Below, one piece after another: positions 57,183-64,000 of a stretch of DNA of 64,000 nt. The position numbers and the translations under genes are program-made. Position 1 is the stretch's first letter. Every line of letters starts with the position of its first letter. The notes beneath the pieces are model-generated. The model saw nothing but the letters and a program-made list of their open reading frames with translations. It was not told the origin of the DNA and ran no database searches. The stretch spans positions 875,747 through 939,746 of the forward strand of contig JABTUK010000005.1 in assembly GCA_015075405.1 (NCBI GenBank). The letters run 5' to 3'. Source of the DNA: Anaerolineales bacterium. GTDB lineage: Bacteria; Chloroflexota; Anaerolineae; 4572-78; J111.

Positions 57183-59542
57183 TGGCTAAGGATGTTGGTA
57201 AAGCGATTAAACGGGTTGAAGACCCCCGTTTTATTCAAGGTCGTGGTAAATATGTGGCTAATTTGAAACTGCCCGACCTGGTTCATGTCGCCATCCTGCG
57301 CAGCCCGCACGCTCACGCCAAAATCAAGAGCATCAATGCCGAGGCCGCCAAAGCCTTGCCGGGTGTTGTCGGTGTTTTTACCGGCGAGGATTTGAAAGCC
57401 AGCGGTGTGGGTGATTTGCCGTGCGGGTTTAATCCCCCTGGGATTAAAGTTCCGGGGCGGCCATCTCTGGCGGTTGGTAAGGTGCGGCATGTGGGCGATG
57501 GCGTTGTGGCAGTTGCAGCCGAAAGCCCTTATATTGCCTATGATGCTTTGGGTCTGATTGAAGTTGATTATGAGCCGCTTCCGGCCGTTGTCGGGGCCAA
57601 AGCGGCCATGGAATCAAGCACACTGGTCCACGATGATTTGCCCAATAACCTCAGCTTCACCTGGCCTTTGGGTGATAAAGAAGCCTGCGAAAAGGCGATC
57701 GCTGAAGCCGACCATGTGGTTGAGTTGGATTTGATTAACCAGCGGCTTATCCCTAATGCCATGGAACCCCGCGCCTGCGCAGCCCAATGGGACGCTTCCA
57801 TGGAGGAGATGACCATTTGGACAACCAGTCAAAACCCCCACATCATCCGCATGCTCTTAAGCGTCGCCACCCTGCGCATCCCCGAAAACAAGCTGCGGGT
57901 CATTTCGCCCGACGTGGGCGGCGGTTTTGGCAGCAAAATCTTCCACTACCCCGAAGAAGTGATTGTGCCCTGGATCGCTCAACAGGTGGGGCGGCCAGCC
58001 AAATGGGTCAGCACCCGCACCGAAGCTATGCAATCCGATGCGCATGGCCGCGCCCATGTGACCCACTGTAAACTGGCCCTGAAGAAAGATGGGACGTTTA
58101 CCGCCCTGCTTGTAGAAACCTGGGCCGATATGGGCGCTTATCTGTCGCTCTTTGCCCCGATGATTCCTTCGGCGCTCTATATTACCCTGCTGGCCGGCCT
58201 GTACAAAACCCCCATCATTTATGGCATCACCTACGGTACTATGACCAATACTGTGCCGGTTGACGCTTATCGCGGCGCGGGCCGGCCTGAAGCCAGCTAC
58301 GTGCTAGAGCGGCTGATTGACGTTGCCGCCCAAGAATTGGGCATGGACCCCATCGAGATTCGCCGCAAAAACTTCATCCCGGCCAACGAATTCCCCTATC
58401 AAACGCCCGTAGCGTTGATGTATGACAGCGGCAATTATGAGCAGTTGTTCGATGCAGCCGAAAAGTTAGCCGGTTACAAAGCTATGCGCCAGGCTCAAGC
58501 GCAAGCCCGCCAGGCCGGGAAGCTGGTTGGCGTCGGTGTGAGCGGTTGTATCGAGGTCAGCGGCCCCGCTCCTTCCAAGGCTGTGGTCGGCCTGGGGGCC
58601 GGCGTTGGTTTATGGGAGAGCGGCGCAATTCGGGTTCATCCCTCCGGCAAAGTCACCGTTTTGACCGGCTCGCATACGCACGGCCAGGGCCATGAAACCA
58701 CCTTTGCCCAAATTGTGGCCGACGAGCTGGGCCTGCCCATGGAAGATATCGAGATTGTGCATGGCGACACCGGCCGCACCCCCTTTGGATTGGGTACCTA
58801 TGGCAGCCGGAGCACCTCTGTTGGCGGCAGCGCCCTGGTGCGAAGCGCCGAAAAAATCCGGGCCAAGCTAATCAAGATCGCCGCTCACCAGTTGGAGGCT
58901 GCCGAAGAAGATATGGTCTACGACCGGGAAACCGCCAAAATCTATGTCAAGGGGTCGCCGGATAAAGCCAAAGCATTTGCCGAGTTGGCTTATGCCGTAG
59001 TAACCGCCGATAACCTGCCCGAAGGCATGGAGCCTAGCCTGGAAGAAACCGCCTTTTACGATCCATCCAATTTCACCTTCCCCAACAGCGCCCATATCGC
59101 CCAGGTGGAAGTGGACCGTGACACCGGCGAAGTAACCATCCAGCGCTACGTCGCCGTGGATGACGTTGGCAAAGTCATCAATCCGATGATTGTCGAAGGT
59201 CAGATTCAAGGGGGTATTGTCCAGGGTGTGGGCCAGGCTTTGTGGGAGCACGGTGTTTACAATGAGGATGGCCAGCTTTTATCCGGCTCACTCATGGATT
59301 ACGCCATGCCCCGCGCCGACCGGCTGGTGACGGCCGAGGTGGGACGGGTCGAAACACCTTCACCGCACAACCCGCTGGGCGTCAAGGGAGCGGGCGAAAT
59401 GGGCACCATTGCCGCAACCGTGACGGTGGCCAATGCGGTGATGGATGCGCTGGCTCCCCTGGGGATCAAACATCTTGATATGCCTCTGACAGCGGAAAAA
59501 ATCTACCATGCTATCAAGAGCGCCAATGGAGGAGGTAACTAA
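57182..59542 (+). CDS. coxL: Molybdenum hydroxylase large subunit, form II CO-dehydrogenase type
   Basis: The protein has 786 residues. The active-site loop reads AYRGAGRPE near residue 363, the form II signature; form I CO dehydrogenases have AYxCSFR instead. The conserved Mo-site glutamate is in GVKGAGEMG. The order S-L-M is also that of form II. Form II enzymes have an uncertain substrate (CO or other aldehyde/aromatic compounds), so CO oxidation should not be assumed. Confidence 0.88.
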   Translation: MAKDVGKAIKRVEDPRFIQGRGKYVANLKLPDLVHVAILRSPHAHAKIKSINAEAAKALPGVVGVFTGEDLKASGVGDLPCGFNPPGIKVPGRPSLAVGKVRHVGDGVVAVAAESPYIAYDALGLIEVDYEPLPAVVGAKAAMESSTLVHDDLPNNLSFTWPLGDKEACEKAIAEADHVVELDLINQRLIPNAMEPRACAAQWDASMEEMTIWTTSQNPHIIRMLLSVATLRIPENKLRVISPDVGGGFGSKIFHYPEEVIVPWIAQQVGRPAKWVSTRTEAMQSDAHGRAHVTHCKLALKKDGTFTALLVETWADMGAYLSLFAPMIPSALYITLLAGLYKTPIIYGITYGTMTNTVPVDAYRGAGRPEASYVLERLIDVAAQELGMDPIEIRRKNFIPANEFPYQTPVALMYDSGNYEQLFDAAEKLAGYKAMRQAQAQARQAGKLVGVGVSGCIEVSGPAPSKAVVGLGAGVGLWESGAIRVHPSGKVTVLTGSHTHGQGHETTFAQIVADELGLPMEDIEIVHGDTGRTPFGLGTYGSRSTSVGGSALVRSAEKIRAKLIKIAAHQLEAAEEDMVYDRETAKIYVKGSPDKAKAFAELAYAVVTADNLPEGMEPSLEETAFYDPSNFTFPNSAHIAQVEVDRDTGEVTIQRYVAVDDVGKVINPMIVEGQIQGGIVQGVGQALWEHGVYNEDGQLLSGSLMDYAMPRADRLVTAEVGRVETPSPHNPLGVKGAGEMGTIAATVTVANAVMDALAPLGIKHLDMPLTAEKIYHAIKSANGGGN

Positions 59543-60399
59543 TGTATCCGCCAAAATTTGATTACTATCGAGCAAACTCGCTGAATGACGCCGTAGCGTT
59601 GCTCCAGCAGCACGGCGAAGCGAAAGTGCTGGCCGGCGGCCATAGCCTGATCCCGGTCATGAATCTGCGTCTGGCCGATCCGGGCACGTTGATTGACATT
59701 GGCCGGGTGAGCGAACTGAAAGGCATTTCGGTTCAGGGTAACTTGGTACGGATTGGGGCATTGACCACTCACGCCATGATCGCCGCTTCCGCCGATGTGC
59801 CAACCGTGCTGTCTGAGGCCGCCGGGATGATTGGCGACCCGCAGGTGCGCAATCGCGGCACCATTGGCGGCAACATTGCCCACGCCGACCCCGCTTCTGA
59901 CCTGCCGACGGTGCTAACCGCCCTGGGTGCGACCATCCACACAACCGGGCCAAATGGAAGCCGCAAAATCGCCGCCGATGATTTCTTCACCGGCCTCTTT
60001 GCGACGGCTCTCCAGGATGGGGAAATTGTGACCGCCATCGAAGTGGCTAAGAGCGGCGCGGGTAGCGGCTCGGCTTATGCCAAGCTGTTCAACCCGGCTT
60101 CGCGCTATGCTATGGTCGGCGCAGCAGCGATTGTCACCGTTTCCGGCGGCAACTGCACTGCTGTAGGGGTGGCCGTCGGCGGGCTGACTCCCTCGGCCAC
60201 CCGCGCCAAGTCGGTCGAAGCGGCTCTGGTGGGCAAGCCTTTGGATGAAGCCACCATCTCGGCGGCGGCAGCCGCAGTGGCCAATGACCTCGGCGATGAC
60301 ATCATCGGCGACATTCACGCCAGCGCCGATTATCGTCAGGCCATGGCCCCGGTATTTGTGAAAAGAGCGTTAATGACAGCGGCCCAACGCGCGAAGTAA
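59542..60399 (+). CDS. coxM: Molybdenum hydroxylase medium (FAD) subunit
   Basis: The protein has 285 residues, starting in the coxL stop. FAD motifs AGGHSLIP near residue 32 and TIGGNIAHADPASDLP near residue 110 are present. It oxidises reduced clusters of CoxS and passes electrons onward. It completes the S-L-M set. Confidence 0.9.
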   Translation: MYPPKFDYYRANSLNDAVALLQQHGEAKVLAGGHSLIPVMNLRLADPGTLIDIGRVSELKGISVQGNLVRIGALTTHAMIAASADVPTVLSEAAGMIGDPQVRNRGTIGGNIAHADPASDLPTVLTALGATIHTTGPNGSRKIAADDFFTGLFATALQDGEIVTAIEVAKSGAGSGSAYAKLFNPASRYAMVGAAAIVTVSGGNCTAVGVAVGGLTPSATRAKSVEAALVGKPLDEATISAAAAAVANDLGDDIIGDIHASADYRQAMAPVFVKRALMTAAQRAK

Positions 60400-60409
60400 G
60401 CATCAGTTA

Positions 60410-60440
60410 GTAGGCCACGCTTTAAGCGTGGTCTACTTTT
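60410..60440 (+). terminator. Terminator of the cox operon
   Basis: GTAGGCCACGCTT (60410-60422) pairs with AAGCGTGGTCTAC (60424-60436), one wobble, then TTTT. Confidence 0.8.
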
Positions 60441-60455
60441 GTCCCAGCAGTTAGA

Positions 60456-60495
60456 AGAGGCCGGCAGATATTTTGATACTGCTGGTCTCTTTTTT
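60456..60495 (+). terminator. Second terminator-like hairpin after coxM
   Basis: AGAGGCCGGCAG pairs with CTGCTGGTCTCT through G-T wobbles, followed by a T6 run. Confidence 0.65.
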
Positions 60496-60589
60496 GATTT
60501 GAAAAGTGACAAAAATCACTATTAGCCGGGTTGAGCCTATGTTATACTGGAGAAAACTTCTCAAAGGCTAAGGCTGAGGCTAAGATAAT

Positions 60590-60739
60590 CAATTTTGTTT
60601 ACTACTCAGGTATGTCATTTCGAGGCCGTAGGCCGAGAAATCTTTCCCGCTCACAGGCTATTCAAGCACCGACCTGGAAGATTTCTCCTCGCAGGCTCGT
60701 CGAAATGACATGATGCCTGAGTAGTTACCAATTTTGTTT
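60590..60739. mobile_element. MITE-like repeat, copy 2, with 11-bp direct repeats at its ends
   Basis: The element 60601-60728 carries ends ACTACTCAGG and CCTGAGTAGTTAC and TATGTCATTTCGA/TCGAAATGACAT arms. The flanks are identical 11-mers CAATTTTGTTT (60590-60600 and 60729-60739), consistent with a target-site duplication. Confidence 0.8.
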
Positions 60740-60830
60740 GTAACCATCGTGGAAGGTTGGAGGGCTGGATTAGGCGGCTTCCAACCCTCTTGAGGCCGGG
60801 CAGTTACGAAGTGGAAATAATAACAAATAG

Positions 60831-62318
60831 ATGAGAGACAAGGCTAAGAGCAAAGCTCAATTAATCGCTGAATTAAGCGCCCTGCGCCAACAGGTGGCCG
60901 AATTAGAGGCGCGGGTAGGCGATTGCCAACAAACCCAGGAGCGACTTTCAAATATTGCTGCCAATTTGCCCGGCGCAGTCTATGAGTTTGTGTTTCATCC
61001 TGATGGCCGGATAGCCCTGCCTTATATCAGCGCCGGCACCTATCAAATTAGTGGGCTGGAGCCTCCAGAAGCGATGGCCCACCCAGAACGTCTGCTTGAA
61101 AGAATCCATCCCGATGACCGGCTGACGCCTGAACGATTTGCCCAAGTTTATCGAGACCCCACCCTGCCTTTTATCTATGAATCTAGAATTATGTCATTAT
61201 CCGGCCATACCAAGTGGGTGCGAGATATAGCCCGTGTGACGATCCAAGAAAATGGGACCATAATTTTTCATGGGATTGCCCTGGATATTACCGAACATAA
61301 GATTTTGACAGAAACCCAGCAGCGCTATGAATTTATTGTCAATACTTCTAAAGAATTTATGACCCTGATTAATCGTGAGCATGTTTATGAAGCAGCTAAT
61401 AAAGCTTACTGTCAGGCCCACCTAAAAACGCCTGCTGAGATTATTGGCCGGACAGTTGCAGAAATATGGGGAGAAGAACGCTATTCGAGCCAAATCAAGC
61501 CGTATTTGGACGCCTGTTTTGCCGGGCAAGAGATGTCGTATCAGGGCTGGTTTGAGTTTGCCGCGCTGGGCCGGCGTTATTTTAACGTAACTTATTACCC
61601 TTACTTTGATCCAAAAGGTAATGTGAGCCATAGCGTGGTCGTTTCGCACGATGTAACAAACGGCAAACAGGTCGAGGCGCAGCTTCAAGCTTCGCTTCAA
61701 GAGAAAGAAATCCTGTTGCAAGAAATTCATCACCGGGTTAAGAACAATTTGCAAATCATTACCAGTCTGCTTGATTTTCAAACCGAGTTCATTCAGGATA
61801 AGCAAGCCATCACCGCTTTTAGCGACAGCCAGAGCCGCATCAAATCTATTGCCCTGGTGCATGAATTGCTCTATAACTCTGAAAACTTGGCCCAAATTGA
61901 CCTGAGTCAATACATGCGCAATTTGGTTGACGATTTACTCCACACCTACGGCGAGCAGACTACTGCTGTTACTACCCAAATCGAAGTAGACGCTGGCCCG
62001 GAGGGGTTGTGGCTGGATATAAATACAGCTATTCCCTGTGGCTTAATTATTAATGAATTGGTTTCAAATGCGCTCAAGCACGCCTTTGTAGGCAGGCAAA
62101 CTGGCTCTATCAGCCTAAAGGCGCAGTGGTTGGGTGATAATCTGGTTTTGCAAGTGAGGGATGATGGTATTGGCCTGCCTGAAAGCCTGGACTTTCGCCA
62201 GACCACATCGTTGGGGCTGCAACTGGTCAACATGCTTACCCAACAACTCAAAGGGCAACTTCAATGGGAGCGGCAAAATGGCGCCACTTTCACGCTTTCT
62301 TTCACTCGGCCCAAATAG
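60831..62318 (+). CDS. PAS-domain sensor histidine kinase of the HisKA_2/HWE type
   Basis: The protein has 495 residues. A short coiled coil (residues 5-40) precedes two PAS-like regions (about 45-150 and 160-275), then the phosphoacceptor box QEIHHRVKNNLQIITSLLDFQ and a C-terminal HATPase domain (NELVSNALKHAF, RDDGIGLP). No membrane segment is seen, so it should sense a cytoplasmic or diffusible signal. It is followed 66 bases later by a response regulator, its likely partner. Confidence 0.85.
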   Translation: MRDKAKSKAQLIAELSALRQQVAELEARVGDCQQTQERLSNIAANLPGAVYEFVFHPDGRIALPYISAGTYQISGLEPPEAMAHPERLLERIHPDDRLTPERFAQVYRDPTLPFIYESRIMSLSGHTKWVRDIARVTIQENGTIIFHGIALDITEHKILTETQQRYEFIVNTSKEFMTLINREHVYEAANKAYCQAHLKTPAEIIGRTVAEIWGEERYSSQIKPYLDACFAGQEMSYQGWFEFAALGRRYFNVTYYPYFDPKGNVSHSVVVSHDVTNGKQVEAQLQASLQEKEILLQEIHHRVKNNLQIITSLLDFQTEFIQDKQAITAFSDSQSRIKSIALVHELLYNSENLAQIDLSQYMRNLVDDLLHTYGEQTTAVTTQIEVDAGPEGLWLDINTAIPCGLIINELVSNALKHAFVGRQTGSISLKAQWLGDNLVLQVRDDGIGLPESLDFRQTTSLGLQLVNMLTQQLKGQLQWERQNGATFTLSFTRPK

Positions 62319-62384
62319 CGCTCCCCAAATTAGGCTCATTCTAAAATCTTGTTGCTGCTCGGCTATCGGGGGGAAGGATTAACA

Positions 62385-63086
62385 ATGCTAAATAGCCAGA
62401 TTATGGTGGTTGAAGATGAGATAGTGGTGGCCCGAAACATTGAAATGCGGTTGAAAAGTTTAGGCTATCAGGACCCGATAGTGGCTTTTTCCGGCCAGGA
62501 AGCGGTACAAAAAGCCGGCGAAGCAGCCGTGGACCTGATTTTAATGGATATTCGTTTGGGAAGCGGGATTGACGGTGTGGAGGCAGCCGAAACGATCCGC
62601 TCTCGTTTTGACCTGCCCATTATTTTTCTGACTGCTTATACCGACGAAGTGACTTTGCAGCGAGTCAAGAAAAGCGAACCGTACGGTTATATTCGCAAAC
62701 CGTTTCAGGTTATAGATTTACAAATTGCCATCGAAATGGCTTTAAATCGGCGTCAGGCCGAAATTGAACAGAAAAAGCTGATTGCGAAGCTGCAAGAGGC
62801 TTTGGACACCCTCAAAACCCTTAGCGGTATCATCCCCATCTGCTCTTCTTGCAAAAAAATCCGCGATGAAGATGGCCAATGGTGGCCGCTGGAAATTTAC
62901 ATCCACGACCATACCAACGCCGATTTTAGTCACGGGCTTTGCCCTGACTGCTTTGCCAGGCTCTACCCAGGCTTTGATTATCAAAAACCACTTACCCCTC
63001 ATGTCATTTCGAGGCTGAAAGCCGAGAAATCTCTGGGGCCATTGGTTGCAAACTCAGATTTTGGAGATTTCTCGCCCCCTGCGTAA
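62385..63086 (+). CDS. Response regulator with zinc-type C-terminal domain and repeat-derived tail
   Basis: The protein has 233 residues from ATG 62385, chosen for GGAAGGA just upstream. Receiver domain: VVEDE, phosphoacceptor D in LILMDIRL, and K in YIRKPF. A linker helix (IEMALNRRQAEIEQKKLIAKLQEALD) leads to a Cys module ICSSCKKIRDEDGQWW...HGLCPDCFARLYPGF. The last 27 or so residues are encoded by MITE copy 3 (63000 onward), including the stop region. Output is not a standard DNA-binding domain. Confidence 0.8.
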   Translation: MLNSQIMVVEDEIVVARNIEMRLKSLGYQDPIVAFSGQEAVQKAGEAAVDLILMDIRLGSGIDGVEAAETIRSRFDLPIIFLTAYTDEVTLQRVKKSEPYGYIRKPFQVIDLQIAIEMALNRRQAEIEQKKLIAKLQEALDTLKTLSGIIPICSSCKKIRDEDGQWWPLEIYIHDHTNADFSHGLCPDCFARLYPGFDYQKPLTPHVISRLKAEKSLGPLVANSDFGDFSPPA

Positions 63087-63100
63087 GGTGTCGCTCGAAA
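63000..63100. mobile_element. MITE-like repeat, copy 3, overlapping the end of the response-regulator gene
   Basis: CATGTCATTTCGA (63000-63012), then GAGAAATCTC and GGAGATTTCTC arms, and a decayed right end TCGAAA (63094-63099). Same family as 25195 and 60601 copies. Confidence 0.7.
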
Positions 63101-63114
63101 CCTGGCCGAGCGAA

Positions 63115-63148
63115 AAAAAGGCCGGCGCTATTCCAGCACCGGCCTTTT
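63115..63148. terminator. Bidirectional terminator
   Basis: AAAAGGCCGG...CCGGCCTTTT with one extra GC pair inside. It lies between the response-regulator gene and the convergent beta-propeller gene. Confidence 0.8.
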
Positions 63149-63156
63149 CTTGTTAC

Positions 63157-64000
63157 TTACCGCCAGCTCAACACTCGTTCATCTACAAAATTGTAGGTAA
63201 TCTCAAGCTGGTCATTGATCTCCTCTGAGAATAAAGGATGTTGATCCGAGCCATCGGCGTTCATCACCCAAATTTCCCAGCGGCCGGTGCGGTCGGTTAG
63301 AAAAGCAATTTGCGCCGCATCGGGCGACCAGGCCGGGGCGACATTGTTCCAGGTTTTGTCGTTGCCGGGCTGGGCTGTTTCCCACAGCGGCGTCTCGGTC
63401 AATTGAACCCGGCCTGTGCCATTGGCATTGAGCCGGAAGATATTCCAGCCCGACCCGCCACCCTGCTGGCCGAGCGTGACCGCCAGATAGCGGCCATCCG
63501 GCGAGAAGACTGGCGATCCGTCGTTGATTTCGTCGGTAATAGGTTGGCGGTAATCCCGGTTGACATCCACCTCCAGTAGCCCGCGCCCGCCGTCGGAGAC
63601 GATGCGCCAGGGCTGGCCAGGGTCCCAGGCCGGGCGGAAGGCGTAAGTGCCGCCGTCCACATCTTTAAACTTATCATCGGTCAGGTTAACCACCCGCAGC
63701 CCCCAGTGAGGGTCGGGCGGCAGTTTCCAGCACACTTGCGGACCGCCGCTGCCAAACGATACTTTGAAATCAGTGGCGTTGCGGGGCGGGCGCGGCGGCT
63801 GTTTGCCCTCGCCCACCGGGAAACACTCGGTTTTTGGCTCAAGGCGGCCGCCGGTTTGAAAATTAAAGATAAGCTGCGAGCCATCCGGCGACCAATCCGG
63901 GCCTTTGGCCTGCTTGACAAACCCCTGTACCTCGCGTTCGTTGCTGCCATCAAGATTGATGACCCAGACCGACCCGGTTTCCCCTTGCCAGCGGGTGAAG
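63157..64000 (-). CDS. TolB-like WD40-type beta-propeller protein (5' end outside window)
   Basis: At least 280 residues; the frame is open to base 64000, so the start lies beyond the window. Repeated WSPDG and DRTGRWEIWVMNADGSDQHP units (for example PDWSPDGSQLIF, APAWSPDAAQIAFLTDRTG, FSPDGRYLAV) are the PD40/TolB-type blades. A GTG at 63816 is only an internal start. Blades of this kind often form a sensor or scaffold domain of a larger protein, such as a kinase; the missing N-terminus is needed to tell. Confidence 0.8.
   Translation of the reverse strand, partial: FTRWQGETGSVWVINLDGSNEREVQGFVKQAKGPDWSPDGSQLIFNFQTGGRLEPKTECFPVGEGKQPPRPPRNATDFKVSFGSGGPQVCWKLPPDPHWGLRVVNLTDDKFKDVDGGTYAFRPAWDPGQPWRIVSDGGRGLLEVDVNRDYRQPITDEINDGSPVFSPDGRYLAVTLGQQGGGSGWNIFRLNANGTGRVQLTETPLWETAQPGNDKTWNNVAPAWSPDAAQIAFLTDRTGRWEIWVMNADGSDQHPLFSEEINDQLEITYNFVDERVLSWR

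Noticed and set aside
57182..59542. Calling this a proven CO dehydrogenase
   Set aside because: The active-site loop is AYRGAGR (form II), not AYxCSFR; the substrate is uncertain.

Overview
The window looks like a chromosomal segment of an uncultivated Chloroflexota bacterium, probably Anaerolineae-like. This is an inference from gene content and style: very large multidomain signalling proteins, Ser/Thr kinases, a SARP-type regulator, secreted glycoside hydrolases with Thr/Pro-rich linkers, AOR with MetVF and a form II Mo-hydroxylase operon, and many short palindromic intergenic repeats. No rRNA, complete tRNA, CRISPR array or transposase gene was found.

Positions 1-15.3 kb look like part of an integrated element (prophage, ICE or plasmid-like). 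It starts with the end of a tail-fibre-like gene pair. A defence-type cassette follows: a PLD-SNF2 helicase, a giant Eco57I-like adenine methyltransferase, two coupled small ORFs, and a protein carrying a HEPN-type R-x4-H motif. Next is a tightly packed ten-gene leftward operon of small zinc-ribbon, DUF932-like and unknown proteins. A divergent HTH gene (15004-15252) faces it across a 166-bp control region holding two sigma70 promoters and three copies of a 13-bp operator. A structured, gene-free stretch with a broken tRNA-Lys-like sequence (15.3-15.75 kb) may mark the element's edge.

15.8-25.7 kb: a near-consensus promoter drives a P-loop ATPase. It is followed by the most unusual protein here, a 1306-residue fusion of cyclic-nucleotide-binding, NACHT, TPR, second cyclic-nucleotide-binding and class III nucleotide cyclase domains. 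Then come a RelE-type toxin-antitoxin pair, a SARP regulator fused through a membrane helix to an extracellular solute-binding domain, an NTF2-like secreted protein, and a MazEF-like pair whose toxin is truncated by a MITE-like repeat.

25.8-32.9 kb is a metal-homeostasis block: a P1B-4 metal-export ATPase with its own promoter and operator, a ClpP-like SDH protease, and a feo operon in which FeoA is fused to a membrane-anchored DtxR-type regulator and FeoB is split into two genes. The feo promoter carries a perfect 26-bp palindrome at its start site.

33-50.7 kb holds signalling and polysaccharide functions: a 1738-residue kinase-ATPase-GAF-SpoIIE phosphatase protein, a radical SAM enzyme, a GH3 and a GH44 glycosidase, membrane proteins, and a kinase divergent from an FHA-winged-helix regulator. 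50.7-60.4 kb is a C1/aldehyde metabolism block: metVF, tungsten aldehyde:ferredoxin oxidoreductase, a MoaD-like protein, and coxG followed by coxSLM of form II. The window ends with a PAS-histidine kinase/response-regulator pair and a partial TolB-like beta-propeller gene.

Several dispersed repeat families run through the right three quarters of the window, some of them inside reading frames. All function calls rest on motifs read by eye; no database search was possible.
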